A stretch of DNA of 64,000 nucleotides from Thermoanaerobacter pseudethanolicus ATCC 33223 (GTDB taxonomy: Bacteria > Bacillota > Thermoanaerobacteria > Thermoanaerobacterales > Thermoanaerobacteraceae), in assembly GCF_000019085.1 (NCBI RefSeq), contig NC_010321.1, forward strand, positions 1,248,501 to 1,312,500, read 5' to 3'. A model generated the notes under the pieces. It was not told the DNA's origin, searched no databases, and saw nothing but the letters and a program-made list of their open reading frames with translations. Positions 27,166 to 36,557 of the stretch are shown piece by piece. Positions within the stretch are counted from its first letter, which is position 1. Each line of letters opens with the position of its first letter. Made by a program: the position numbers and the translations under genes.

Positions 27166-27906
27166 TTAAAAGTATTCACCTAATATCTCCCTTATCCTTT
27201 TAATAGCTTTTGTATGAATTTGTGATATTCTAGACTCTGTTAAATTTAAAATTTTGCTTATGTCTTTGTAGTTTAAATCTTCATAATAATACAAGGTTAT
27301 TACTAATCTTTCTTTATCTGGTAAATTTTCAATAGCATTTGCTAGCTTTCTTTTTAGTTCTTTGTACAATACTTCCTCTTCTGGGTTTTTTAGTTCGACA
27401 TCTGAAATAGCATGTAATTTAAAGTTATTTTCAATAGCTTCCTCTAAAGAGTTAATGTTAGAAACATTGATATAGCTTAAAGTTTTTAAAACATCTGTTT
27501 CATTTAAGCCACAAGCTTCTGTTATTTCTTCAACTGTAGGTTCCCTATTATATTTTTGTTGAAGTGTTTCTACGGTTTCTTCTATTTTTCTGTACTTTTT
27601 TTTGAGACTTCGAGGCATCCAATCTTTTTTCCGCAAATAGTCTATTATTTCTCCTCTTATTCTTAAAGTAGCGTAAGTTTCAAATTTTACACCTTTACTA
27701 GGCTGATATTTTTCAATTGCATCGATAAGGCCAATTACTCCTTGATTTATCAAGTCTTCATACTCAGATTGAGTAATATCAGAAATGATGAGTTTTTTGA
27801 CAATATGTTTGACAAGCGGCATATACTTGATTATTATTTCATTTCGTAGATTTGGGTCTTTATTAGAATTATAAGTTTTCCATATATCCTCCTCCACTAA
27901 TGCCAT
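27166..27906 (-). CDS. sigD: flagellar/motility sigma factor SigD (FliA/WhiG class)
   Basis: An alternative sigma factor for late flagellar, chemotaxis and autolysin genes. Region 2 includes NEIIIKYMPLVKHIVKKL and QSEYEDLINQGVIGLIDAIEKYQPSKGVKFETYATLRIRGEIIDYLR (span about 37-83, listed in parts elsewhere), ending DWMPRSLKKK. Region 3 is near 100-135, and region 4 has LPDKERLVITLYYYEDLNYKDISKILNLTESRISQIHTKA as helix-turn-helix. It has 246 residues from the ATG at 27906, preceded by GGGGGAA. It follows cheD, as in B. subtilis. Confidence 0.95.
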   Translation of the reverse strand: MALVEEDIWKTYNSNKDPNLRNEIIIKYMPLVKHIVKKLIISDITQSEYEDLINQGVIGLIDAIEKYQPSKGVKFETYATLRIRGEIIDYLRKKDWMPRSLKKKYRKIEETVETLQQKYNREPTVEEITEACGLNETDVLKTLSYINVSNINSLEEAIENNFKLHAISDVELKNPEEEVLYKELKRKLANAIENLPDKERLVITLYYYEDLNYKDISKILNLTESRISQIHTKAIKRIREILGEYF

Positions 27907-27924
27907 ACAAAATTCCCCCAATTT

Positions 27925-28413
27925 TTAAATATATTTTATTCCATAACCAATAGTTTTAACTAATAGTCTTCCATCCTCAGAATAAAACTCAATAGTTCTT
28001 CCATAATTTCCACCTATATCTTCCGCAACGATTGGTATGCCAAGTTTTCCTAGCACTTCTTTAGTAGCAATAGCGTTTCTTTCTCCTATGTTCATAATGT
28101 CAGAATTTATTTTAGAAGAGAACATTTGCGCTCCTCCAGCAATTTTGCTAATCAACCTTTTAGAATTAGCACCTATTTTTACCATTTCTTCAATCAAAAT
28201 TTGGATACCGGTATCGGCAAACTTAAGTTTGTTAGAATTATCAGATATTTTGTCACTATAAGGTAACATTATATGCACTAACCCTGCTATTTTAGTTAAA
28301 GGGTCATAAAGAACAATTCCCACACAAGACCCCAGCCCAATAGTTGTAAGAATTCCTGGGCTTTGTGTGACCTTTGCATCTGCCATTCCAACCCTGTAAA
28401 TCTTATTTTCCAT
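27925..28413 (-). CDS. cheD: chemoreceptor glutamine deamidase CheD
   Basis: Deamidates glutamines on chemoreceptors and partners with CheC in adaptation. The 162-residue protein has the catalytic Cys30 in TTIGLGSCVGIVLYD and His47 in GLVHIMLP, which align with the family's Cys-His-Thr triad. The C-terminal half has RNAIATKEVLGKLGIPIVAEDIGGNYGRT. GGAG is 9 bases before the ATG. It overlaps the end of cheC by 11 bases. Confidence 0.95.
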   Translation of the reverse strand: MENKIYRVGMADAKVTQSPGILTTIGLGSCVGIVLYDPLTKIAGLVHIMLPYSDKISDNSNKLKFADTGIQILIEEMVKIGANSKRLISKIAGGAQMFSSKINSDIMNIGERNAIATKEVLGKLGIPIVAEDIGGNYGRTIEFYSEDGRLLVKTIGYGIKYI

Positions 28414-29029
28414 TCACTTCAACTCCAAGCGCTTTTAGTATTAAATCAAAAGAATTAATATCTGGTATTAAGAAGAAATCACCTTTTATAAGTTTTTCTC
28501 CCTCTATAAATTGGGTCTCAATAAACAAAATCTTATCAGAAATTTCTCCGTATTTAATAGCCGGAACACTCAAAATTGCTCCTGCCATGTCTATACTTAT
28601 TGCGGGAGGTGAAATTTTTATATTTAAAGAAGTAAGAGTAGATAACGAGGCTACATAGCTACCCGCCATAATATTTCCTATTTCTTCTAAAGCGGATTTT
28701 TCTAACTCATCAAATTCTTCTTTTACTTCCAATCCCATGAGACTCCAAATAAGAGAAGCAGCGCTTTTTATATCAAGTGCAAAAAGAATATTACCCTTTA
28801 CATCTCCATCTAGATCGAAATAAATGCCAACAATGATCGTATCAGCAGAGCCAAATATATCTGATACTTCTTTAAAATCTAGAATTTTTACCTTTGGCAC
28901 TTGCATGTCCATTTTTTTGCCAATCATTGTTGAAAGAGCAGTTATAGCATTTCCTGATCCAATATTTCCTAATTCTTTTAAAATGTCTATGTACATTTCA
29001 TTTAATCGGTTAATATCCACATTTCTCAC
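28403..29029 (-). CDS. cheC: CheY-P phosphatase CheC
   Basis: A CheY-P phosphatase that also binds CheD. Two phosphatase half-sites are visible: LKELGNIGSGNAITALSTMIG near residue 15 and LEEIGNIMAGSYVASLSTL near 112, each with the E-x2-N pair. 208 residues is usual. The annotated start is GTG at 29029, overlapping the cheW stop. A GTG three codons later (29020) has better spacing from AGGGTG and may be the true start. No CheZ is present, so CheC and FliY probably carry out CheY-P decay. Confidence 0.94.
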   Translation of the reverse strand: MRNVDINRLNEMYIDILKELGNIGSGNAITALSTMIGKKMDMQVPKVKILDFKEVSDIFGSADTIIVGIYFDLDGDVKGNILFALDIKSAASLIWSLMGLEVKEEFDELEKSALEEIGNIMAGSYVASLSTLTSLNIKISPPAISIDMAGAILSVPAIKYGEISDKILFIETQFIEGEKLIKGDFFLIPDINSFDLILKALGVEVNGK

Positions 29030-29451
29030 ACCCTGACATCTAATAATTTTTTTAAATCTAAAATGAGAAATACCTTATCTTTAATTCTTCCTACTTTGCT
29101 GACGAATTTTCCAAATTCGTCAGAAGCCTCATTAAAAACCAAGTTATCAATATCTTCTTCTGCAATATCAACCACTTCATTAGCATTATCTACAATCATG
29201 CCTACTAACATATCGTAAGCCTTTAAAACCACAATTCTTGTATCTTCATCATACTCTTTTTCTGCTAAACCCAATTTTACTCTTAAAGAAATCACAGGAA
29301 TTATTTCTCCTCTTAAATTTATAACGCCTTTTACATGACTTTCAGTCTGAGGAACTCTTGTTATAGGCATTACTTTTTCTATAGTCTGCACTTTTTCTAT
29401 GTTTATTGCATATTCTTCCTCATCAATTTTGGCGATAACATATAGGCTCAA
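29026..29451 (-). CDS. cheW: chemotaxis coupling protein CheW
   Basis: Links receptors to CheA in the membrane signalling array. This is a single SH3-like CheW domain of 141 residues. It carries EEYAINIEKVQTIEKVMPITRVPQ near the start and the typical VKGVINLRGEIIPVISLR near residue 40. The TTG at 29451 has GGGAG about 6 bases upstream. It lies between cheA and cheC within the chemotaxis block. Confidence 0.96.
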   Translation of the reverse strand: MSLYVIAKIDEEEYAINIEKVQTIEKVMPITRVPQTESHVKGVINLRGEIIPVISLRVKLGLAEKEYDEDTRIVVLKAYDMLVGMIVDNANEVVDIAEEDIDNLVFNEASDEFGKFVSKVGRIKDKVFLILDLKKLLDVRV

Positions 29452-29466
29452 AATTCTCCCTCCTTG

Positions 29467-31449
29467 TTAAAACAAATTGTTGGCATCGACAATCAAGGCT
29501 ACCTGGCCATCTCCCAATATTGTAGCTCCTGCAATAACTTTGACATTAGAAAGATACTTCCCTAATGATTTTATGACTATCTCTTGCTGGCCAATTAATT
29601 CATCTACAGTACAGCATGCTAAATTTTCTCCTTTTTTGATGATTACACACACCAAATTTCCATTATTAGAAATCTTTTTGGTTTCTAATACTTCATTTAA
29701 TCTTATTATTGGAATTACCTTTCCTCTAAAAAGAACTACTTCCTTTCCTTGAACATTGTGTATTTCTTCCTCTTTTTTATGAACTATTTCTGAAATTGAA
29801 TTAAGGGGAATTGCAAATTTTTCATCTCCTACTTTTACTAATAAAGCTTGTATAATTGCTAAAGTAAGAGGAAGTTTAATTATAAATTTTGTTCCCTTAT
29901 TTATTTCTGATAATATTTCAATTGAGCCGTTTAAAGATTCGATTTTATTTTTTACTACATCTAATCCTACGCCTCTGCCAGAAATATCTGTAACTTTGTC
30001 AGAAGTACTAAAACCTGGCCTAAATAAAAGGTCCAAAATTTTATCTTTCGAAAGGTCATTTACTTGCTCAGCAGTGTAAATGCCTTTCTCTACTGCTTTT
30101 GCTTTGACTTTTTCTATATCAATTCCTCTTCCATCATCACTAACTTCTATTATGACATTATTACCTTCATGATAAGCTCTCAAATTAATAGTACCTTGTT
30201 CTGGTTTCCCTTTTTGCAACCTTTCTTGTGGCATTTCGATACCATGATCAATAGAATTTCTTATGAGGTGAATTAAAGGGTCACCGATTTCATCTATAAC
30301 AGTTCTATCTACTTCTGTATCTTGTCCATACATATTGAGAATAATTTTTTTGCCTAACTCGTAAGATAAATCCCTTACCATTCTTGGGAATCTATTGAAT
30401 ACTCTTTCAACCGGTACCATTCTTACCTTCATAACAGCATCATGTAAATTAGTAGTTATTCTTTCTAAATATTCAATAGCACTTGCAGTTTCAGAGTTCC
30501 TGTTATCTGCCTCTAATCCTTCAAGGCGGGTTTTTATGATTATAAGTTCACTTACTAAATTCATTAAATTATCCAATCTGTCGATATCTACTCTTACACT
30601 TTTTGAAGTTTTATTATTGCTTTGAGATTTTTTTATGTTCTCAAAACTTTGAGATTGTGAAAAAGATGCCTCCTTGACAAATGTTTCTCCTTCTTTATTT
30701 AAATCAATATTTATTAGTTCCACTTCCACCTTGTTGACCTCAGCGATAGACAGTAATCTTTTTTCAATACTTTCTTTATCCTCTTTTGTAATGATGTGAA
30801 CAGTGAAACTCTCCTCAAATTTTTCATCTTCAATGTCTTCTACAGAAGGAAAAGAATTTATTATGTCTCCTATTTCATCTAAACTATTAAAGATTATAAA
30901 AGCACGAGCGGATTTCATAACACATCCTTTGTCAATATGTACTGTTATCTTATATGCTTTGTAATTATCTTTTACTGCCTCTCTTATTATATCTTCTTCG
31001 TATACGTTCAATAATGTATCGCTACTGGAAACATTATTTTCTTTTTCTACAACAGGCTCTTTATTTTTAGATTTAGAACTAACGCCCGAAAGTAAAAACA
31101 TCAACTCATCAATAGGTACATTATCTTCTCCTGTTTGTGATATTGAATCCAGCATCTCACTTAAGGTATCTACACACTTAAAGAGAATATCCATGATGGG
31201 ATGAGAAATGTTTAATTCGCCATTTTTTACCTCTTGTAATACATCCTCCATTTTATGAGCTAATTTATTCATGTTTTCAAAGCCCATAGTAGCAGCCATA
31301 CCCTTTAAAGTATGGGCAGACCTAAAAATCTCATCGATTATTTGCCTATTTTTAGGGTCATTTTCCAAAAGCAATAAATTGCTATTTAAATTTTCTATAT
31401 GCTCTTGTGATTCTTCAATAAATATATCGATGTATTGATTATTTTCCAT
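29467..31449 (-). CDS. cheA: chemotaxis sensor histidine kinase CheA
   Basis: A receptor-coupled kinase that phosphorylates CheY. The 660-residue architecture is complete. The Hpt domain has phospho-His46 in FRSAHTLKGMAATMGF. A CheY-binding P2-like region lies at about 150-250, and the P3 dimerisation region near 280-345 has VDIDRLDNLMNLVSELI. The ATPase core has the N box LIRNSIDHGIE, G1 VSDDGRGID and G2 SGRGVGLDVV. The CheW-like P5 domain spans about 515-655. An AGGGG site precedes the ATG at 31449, which overlaps the cheB end by 11 bases. Confidence 0.97.
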   Translation of the reverse strand: MENNQYIDIFIEESQEHIENLNSNLLLLENDPKNRQIIDEIFRSAHTLKGMAATMGFENMNKLAHKMEDVLQEVKNGELNISHPIMDILFKCVDTLSEMLDSISQTGEDNVPIDELMFLLSGVSSKSKNKEPVVEKENNVSSSDTLLNVYEEDIIREAVKDNYKAYKITVHIDKGCVMKSARAFIIFNSLDEIGDIINSFPSVEDIEDEKFEESFTVHIITKEDKESIEKRLLSIAEVNKVEVELINIDLNKEGETFVKEASFSQSQSFENIKKSQSNNKTSKSVRVDIDRLDNLMNLVSELIIIKTRLEGLEADNRNSETASAIEYLERITTNLHDAVMKVRMVPVERVFNRFPRMVRDLSYELGKKIILNMYGQDTEVDRTVIDEIGDPLIHLIRNSIDHGIEMPQERLQKGKPEQGTINLRAYHEGNNVIIEVSDDGRGIDIEKVKAKAVEKGIYTAEQVNDLSKDKILDLLFRPGFSTSDKVTDISGRGVGLDVVKNKIESLNGSIEILSEINKGTKFIIKLPLTLAIIQALLVKVGDEKFAIPLNSISEIVHKKEEEIHNVQGKEVVLFRGKVIPIIRLNEVLETKKISNNGNLVCVIIKKGENLACCTVDELIGQQEIVIKSLGKYLSNVKVIAGATILGDGQVALIVDANNLF

Positions 31450-32023
31450 AAAATCCCCTCACCTTCTCAATTATTTCTGCTGGAATTTTATCCAAAGGAA
31501 GGATTTTATCAACAAATCCTGTTTTTATAGCGTTATAAGGCATTCCTTTTGCCAGAGAAGATTCGATATCCTGACATATAATAAAACTTCCTTTCTCTTT
31601 TAAATATTTAAGTCCTTTTGAACCATCACTTCCCATACCTGTCAAAATAACAGCTATTATGCAGGCATTTATTTGGGAAGCACTTATAAAAGTAGCATCA
31701 ATAGAAGGTTTATAAACAGATTCAAAATTCGTAGAAAGTTTAATTTTTATTTTATCATTTTCTTCAATTAATAATAAATTTTTATCGCCAGGTGCAATAT
31801 AAGCTACATTTTTCAAAATTACCTCTCCATCTACTGCTTCTTTTACTTTGATCTTGCAACTTTGGTCTAATCTTTCTGCCATCATTCTAGTAAATTTTTC
31901 TGGCATATGTTGTACTACAATTACTGAAGCAAAAAGGTCCTTTGGTAAATTTGTTAATATATATTGCAGTGCTTTAGGCCCCCCAGTAGAAGCCCCTATT
32001 ATAACAAGACAATCATTTTTCAT
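31439..32023 (-). CDS. cheB: CheB methylesterase domain protein lacking the receiver domain
   Basis: This 194-residue protein is only the catalytic C-terminal half of CheB. Catalytic residues are Ser12 (IIGASTGG), His39 (VVQHMP) and Asp133 (ILTGMGSDGS). CheB normally has an N-terminal CheY-like receiver that inhibits the esterase until CheA phosphorylates it. Here the PilZ gene stops 3 bases before the ATG, so there is no room for a receiver and no sign of a frameshift. Demethylation of receptors would thus be unregulated, or controlled by another partner. AAAGGG lies about 12 bases upstream. Confidence 0.93.
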   Translation of the reverse strand: MKNDCLVIIGASTGGPKALQYILTNLPKDLFASVIVVQHMPEKFTRMMAERLDQSCKIKVKEAVDGEVILKNVAYIAPGDKNLLLIEENDKIKIKLSTNFESVYKPSIDATFISASQINACIIAVILTGMGSDGSKGLKYLKEKGSFIICQDIESSLAKGMPYNAIKTGFVDKILPLDKIPAEIIEKVRGFYGK

Positions 32024-32026
32024 AAA

Positions 32027-32656
32027 TCATTCAATCCCTTTTTGTCTACTTTTTCTCTGTTCTTCAAAGATATAGCTTATAATCTTTTCTCTTACTTTTT
32101 CATCAATGTCCACATAACAGACGCCAATTTCATATCCCTTTTCTAATAATTCTTCATATCTCACTACTTTTCCGCTTACTGTTATCTCTTGATCTAATGT
32201 AAAAACACAATTTATGACAGTCCCTACCTCTAATTTTTTATCTACCTTACATTTTAATCCTCCACCACTTATATCTTGAATAAGGCCTTTATAAACCTTA
32301 TCTTCTTCTTCTCCAATAATGGTGTAAGTAAATGGAATCACTTTTTCTAATCTAAAATATTGTCTCCTTTGCAATCTTTCCACACTGCTTATAGGCATTA
32401 TTTCTAAAAGAGCAAGTTTTCCAGAAAATCTATTTAAAACCTTCGCGTAAAAGGTAAACAAACCTTGTTTTGTAAAATAAATTACTTGGATTATTGAACC
32501 TATTCTCACAGGAACTAAATGTCCACTGTATACTGGAGTATCAATTAATATAGTTCCATTTTTGGAAATATCCTGTACTTGAGATGAGTACATGGTCTTG
32601 CCATTGTTTAAACCTATCCTCAATTTTTGCCCCGGTAGTAAATTTATCTCATTCAT
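32027..32656 (-). CDS. YcgR-like PilZ-domain protein (c-di-GMP effector of motility)
   Basis: A 209-residue protein with an N-terminal YcgR/flagellar-brake domain (about 1-95) and a C-terminal PilZ domain. The PilZ c-di-GMP residues are present: RRQYFR gives RxxxR near residue 99, and QDISGGGL gives DxSxxG near 132. Such proteins slow or stop the flagellar motor, or alter swimming, when c-di-GMP rises. The gene lies between flhG and cheB, its start overlapping the flhG stop by 4 bases. GAGG precedes the ATG at 32656. Confidence 0.92.
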   Translation of the reverse strand: MNEINLLPGQKLRIGLNNGKTMYSSQVQDISKNGTILIDTPVYSGHLVPVRIGSIIQVIYFTKQGLFTFYAKVLNRFSGKLALLEIMPISSVERLQRRQYFRLEKVIPFTYTIIGEEEDKVYKGLIQDISGGGLKCKVDKKLEVGTVINCVFTLDQEITVSGKVVRYEELLEKGYEIGVCYVDIDEKVREKIISYIFEEQRKSRQKGIE

Positions 32657-33507
32657 CTAAATCCTCCTCTATTGATAAGTCTAGAAAAAATACCCCACAA
32701 CCCCTTATTTTCTATAGGAGGAGATTGATTAGCAATTTGAGCTGCAATTTGTAATATCCTTTTTGAGGTTTTACTATTTTCGTATTTAAGGACAATGGGA
32801 TTTTGCTCAATTATACATTCCATCATCTTTTCGTCATTTTCCAAATAACCTAAATCAATCAAAGATACACCTAAATAGTTTTTAACTACTGTTTCAAACC
32901 TGTCATAAATTTTTTTGTATTCATTAAAATTTTTTACCTTATTTATCAGCACATTAATCTTTTTATCTTCACCTACCAGTGAATACTTAATAAGAGTATA
33001 TGCATCCATAATAGACGTGGGTTCAGGAGTTACTATGAGTAAAACTTCATCAGCCGCTTTCAAAAAATTGCTAACTACGTTATTGAGCCCTGCACCCGTA
33101 TCTATAATAATAAAATCGGAATAATAGTCTAAAATTTTAATGTTGTTTAGAAAAAGGCTTAAATCCACTCCTTCATTGATAAGGTTGAAATCTCCACCAG
33201 AAGATATGTATTTTATGCCTAAAGGTCCTTCGCTTATAACTTCTGTTATCATTTTGTTGTTGTATAAAACATCTAATAAAGTATACTTAGAAGTAACTCC
33301 TAATTCAATTTCGACATTTGAAAATCCCAAATCTGCATCAATAATCGTAACATTATAGCCCAATTTTTTAAGCCCCAAAGAAAGATTTACTGAGATACAT
33401 GTTTTGCCAATTCCGCCTTTACCACCTGTAATTGTAATAACCCTGCTTCTTTTTATCTTCTTTTTTTGGGAAACCAATTTTCTTAAACTTTCAGCCTGGT
33501 CCATCAT
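32653..33507 (-). CDS. flhG: MinD-like ATPase FlhG (YlxH)
   Basis: A ParA/MinD-family ATPase that works with FlhF to control flagellar number and position. It has the deviant Walker A motif GGKGGIGKTCISVNL near residue 28, the IIDADLGFSNVEIELG segment near 55, and FIIIDTGAGL as Walker B near 133. Length is 284. A basic, low-complexity stretch lies near the N-terminus (RKLVSQKKKIKRSR), comparable to the FlhF-activating tip of other FlhG proteins. It follows flhF directly. Confidence 0.94.
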   Translation of the reverse strand: MMDQAESLRKLVSQKKKIKRSRVITITGGKGGIGKTCISVNLSLGLKKLGYNVTIIDADLGFSNVEIELGVTSKYTLLDVLYNNKMITEVISEGPLGIKYISSGGDFNLINEGVDLSLFLNNIKILDYYSDFIIIDTGAGLNNVVSNFLKAADEVLLIVTPEPTSIMDAYTLIKYSLVGEDKKINVLINKVKNFNEYKKIYDRFETVVKNYLGVSLIDLGYLENDEKMMECIIEQNPIVLKYENSKTSKRILQIAAQIANQSPPIENKGLWGIFSRLINRGGFR

Positions 33508-33510
33508 ATA

Positions 33511-34536
33511 CTAATTCCCCTTTACTATGCTTGAGGCGATAATTTCACTTCCTGCTAAAGTTATATCATCAGGAACTATTTGTCCATTTGTAAAATAAGA
33601 AATTGGCCGCCCTGAATAATAAACAGCATTTAAAATAGAACTATAATTATCGGTTTCATCTAATTTTGTAAAAATCAATTTATAATTTCCTGCAAATTCA
33701 TATCTTTTTATCACTTCCTTTAAATCTTCCGATTTAGTCGTAGCACTCAAGCATAAATAAGTTTCATCACAGTTTGCATATTTAATGAAGGTTTTTAATT
33801 CATTTATTCGCTTTTCATCTTTATGGCTTCTTCCCGCTGTATCTATCAAAACAACATCGTACTTTTCAAACTCTGGCTGAAGTTTATGAAGGTCAAAAAT
33901 ATTATTTACTACTTTTACTGGCACTCCTAAAATTTCTCCATAAGTTTTCAGCTGGTCTACCGCCGCTATTCTGAAAATGTCTGCTGTAACAAGCATTACA
34001 TTTTTACCTTCATTCAATATCAAATTAGAAGCAATTTTTGCAATGGTAGTAGTTTTCCCCACTCCAGTAGGTCCAATGAACAAAATTTTTTTGCTTTTTT
34101 CAGTATTCAATTTTTGAGGAGGTCCCATAAAAGCATCTATTCGTTCCTTTAAAATTTTTATTCCTTTATTATCAAATTCATCAATTCCCTCCCCCAATAA
34201 CTGAGACACTTCCCTTTCTATTCCATAATCTATTAATTTAGAAACTAAGGTTTTCTCCTTAGCTTCTGTAACCGTTCCATTTTTATTGGTAGCTATAGTT
34301 TTAATCAAATTTTTAAGTTCATTTATATCATTTTTTGTAATACTTTCTTTAGGGATTACCGGTGGGTAATCTTCTACCGCTGCTACTACTTCCACTTTAC
34401 TCTTCTTAAAAAGTCCTATAATCCCTCTTTCTTTAATTTTGTTTTGATGAAGTATTACAGCGTTACTTCCCATTTCCGCTTTTATCATTCTTAAAGCTTC
34501 TTGATAATCGTTAGCAATATATTTTTTAACTTTCAT
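33511..34536 (-). CDS. flhF: flagellar biosynthesis SRP-type GTPase FlhF
   Basis: A signal-recognition-particle-type GTPase that sets flagellar placement. The N-terminal basic domain (KKYIANDYQEALRMIKAEMG) is followed by an N domain near 90-140. The NG domain has P-loop [18 protein letters not shown] near 152, then LVTADIFRIAAVDQLKTYGEIL, DTAGRS near 230 and FTKLDETDNYS near 288. At 341 residues it is a compact form with a short linker. It overlaps the flhA end by 11 bases. Confidence 0.95.
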   Translation of the reverse strand: MKVKKYIANDYQEALRMIKAEMGSNAVILHQNKIKERGIIGLFKKSKVEVVAAVEDYPPVIPKESITKNDINELKNLIKTIATNKNGTVTEAKEKTLVSKLIDYGIEREVSQLLGEGIDEFDNKGIKILKERIDAFMGPPQKLNTEKSKKILFIGPTGVGKTTTIAKIASNLILNEGKNVMLVTADIFRIAAVDQLKTYGEILGVPVKVVNNIFDLHKLQPEFEKYDVVLIDTAGRSHKDEKRINELKTFIKYANCDETYLCLSATTKSEDLKEVIKRYEFAGNYKLIFTKLDETDNYSSILNAVYYSGRPISYFTNGQIVPDDITLAGSEIIASSIVKGN

Positions 34537-36547
34537 TTAATCTCACCGTCCCCACCGATGCAACTTCAATATTTGGTAAAAGTTCGTTATATGACAAAAC
34601 AGCAATATCAGGAGAAATTTGTTCTACTAACTTTCTGAGATAAAATCGAGTTACAGGCGCTGTCAGAATTACAGGTTGTCCACCCTTTAAAGTTACCTTT
34701 TTTGCTAATTCATGGATACTCTTTAAAATCCTTTGTGCCGAAGAAGGTTCCAATGCTAAATAAGAACCATGTTCTGTCTGAGTTATACTAGAGGATATTA
34801 ACTGTTCAACACTCGGATCTAACGTTATAACTTCAATCTTACCATATGGAGCATATTTATTGGAAATAGTACGAGCTAAAGCCTGTCTTACATACTCTGT
34901 TAAAACATCTGTATCTCGTATAATAGGAGCATAATCAGCTAAAGTCTCTAATATTGTAACTAAATCTCTTATAGATAGCCCCTCTCTTAAAAGGTTAGAA
35001 AGCACTTTTTCTATTTCACCTATTGTTAAAAGCTTAGGAACTAATTCTTCTATTAAGGCAGGATTTGTAGTTTTTACATTGTCAATTAAACTCTGTACTT
35101 CTTGCCTTCCTAAAAGTTCATGGGCATGCTGTTTTATGACGTGAGTAAGGTGAGTAGCGATGACAGAAGGAACATCTACTACTGTATATCCCCTTGCTTC
35201 TGCTTTTGACCTTTCGTTTTCATCTACCCAAATTGCAGGCAATCCAAAAGCTGGTTCTCTTTCTCGAATCCCAGAAATATCTTCATCTATTTCTCCTGCC
35301 GTCATAGCCATATATCTATCAACGTATACCTTACCTCTGGCAATTTCATTTCCTCTAATTTTTATAATATATTCATTAGGCTTTAATTGAATATTATCTC
35401 TTAAACGAATCATTGGGACCACGATACCCAAATCAAGAGCAATTTGTCTTCTTATCATGACAATCCTATCTAACAATTCTCCACTTGCAAGAGGAATCAA
35501 TTCATAACCAAATTCCAGTTCAATAGGGTCCACTTGCAATAATTCATATACTTTTTTAGGATCCCTTATATTCTCTAACTCTTTTATATTTTCTTCTTGT
35601 TCTTCTTCTTTTATTGTTACTTTTTGAGTTCCTGCAAATCCAAGATATGCAAACAACGAACCTATTAAGATAAGAGGAAGTTTAGGTAAAGAAGGCACCA
35701 ATACCAGTGCAAAGAGTAACCCAGCTGCCACTTTCAAAATATGAGGCTGATTGAAAAGTTGTTTTATTACATCCCCTCCTAAATTCGACTCAGAAGCTGA
35801 ACGAGTGACAATCATTCCAGTAGCAGTTGATATTAAAAGTGCTGGTATTTGACTTACCAAACCATCGCCTACTGTTAAAACAATATAAGTATTTAAAGCT
35901 CTATTTATATCCATTCCCTTCATCACCATTCCAATAATGAGACCTGCCACAATGTTTATGATGATAATAATTATAGAAGCAATTGCATCGCCCTTGACAA
36001 ATTTACTAGCACCATCCATTGCTCCATAAAATTTTGCCTCTTGCTGTATTTCTTTTCTCCTCTCCCGCGCTTCTTTTTCTGTTATGAGGCCTGCATTTAA
36101 ATCAGCATCTATTGCCATTTGCTTTCCCGGCATTGCATCCAAGGTAAATCTTGCTGACACTTCAGATACTCTCTCTGCTCCTCTGGTTATGACGATAAAT
36201 TGTACAATTGCAATTATCAAGAAAATAATAAATCCGACAATTGGATTTCCACCTATTACAAAACTTCCGAAGGCCTGTATTACGTTACCTGCGTAGGTAT
36301 TGCTTAAAATAAGTCTTGTACTCGAAATGTTAAGAGCCAGTCTCAGAAGAGTAGTTATTAATAATATAGAAGGAAATATAGAAAAATCTAAAGCATCTTT
36401 TACATACATAGTAGTTAAAAGTATTATTATAGACAAAGTTATGTTAAATATTAATAAAAAGTCCATGATAACAGGTGGTACGGGAATTATTATGAGTAAA
36501 ACTATTCCTATTACAAAAAGAGCCACAGTAAGCTCAGAGGCTTTCAA
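34526..36547 (-). CDS. flhA: flagellar type III export gate protein FlhA
   Basis: The large export-gate subunit. The first about 300 residues contain some eight hydrophobic helices with the conserved FHIPEP-family loop region (AERVSEVSARFTLDAMPGKQMAIDAD, spans about 117-150). The cytoplasmic C-terminal half, which docks chaperone-substrate complexes, has ATHLTHVIKQHAHELLGRQEVQ near 465. At 673 residues it is normal. The TTG at 36547 is preceded by GGAGGG. It sits between flhB and flhF, as in most Firmicutes. Confidence 0.97.
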   Translation of the reverse strand: MKASELTVALFVIGIVLLIIIPVPPVIMDFLLIFNITLSIIILLTTMYVKDALDFSIFPSILLITTLLRLALNISSTRLILSNTYAGNVIQAFGSFVIGGNPIVGFIIFLIIAIVQFIVITRGAERVSEVSARFTLDAMPGKQMAIDADLNAGLITEKEARERRKEIQQEAKFYGAMDGASKFVKGDAIASIIIIIINIVAGLIIGMVMKGMDINRALNTYIVLTVGDGLVSQIPALLISTATGMIVTRSASESNLGGDVIKQLFNQPHILKVAAGLLFALVLVPSLPKLPLILIGSLFAYLGFAGTQKVTIKEEEQEENIKELENIRDPKKVYELLQVDPIELEFGYELIPLASGELLDRIVMIRRQIALDLGIVVPMIRLRDNIQLKPNEYIIKIRGNEIARGKVYVDRYMAMTAGEIDEDISGIREREPAFGLPAIWVDENERSKAEARGYTVVDVPSVIATHLTHVIKQHAHELLGRQEVQSLIDNVKTTNPALIEELVPKLLTIGEIEKVLSNLLREGLSIRDLVTILETLADYAPIIRDTDVLTEYVRQALARTISNKYAPYGKIEVITLDPSVEQLISSSITQTEHGSYLALEPSSAQRILKSIHELAKKVTLKGGQPVILTAPVTRFYLRKLVEQISPDIAVLSYNELLPNIEVASVGTVRLNES

Positions 36548-36557
36548 ATTATCCCTC

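Noticed and set aside
31439..32656. PilZ gene plus cheB as a frameshifted full-length CheB
   Set aside because: The upstream product has clear PilZ and YcgR-N features, no receiver motifs and an intact frame, so it is not a broken CheB N-terminus.
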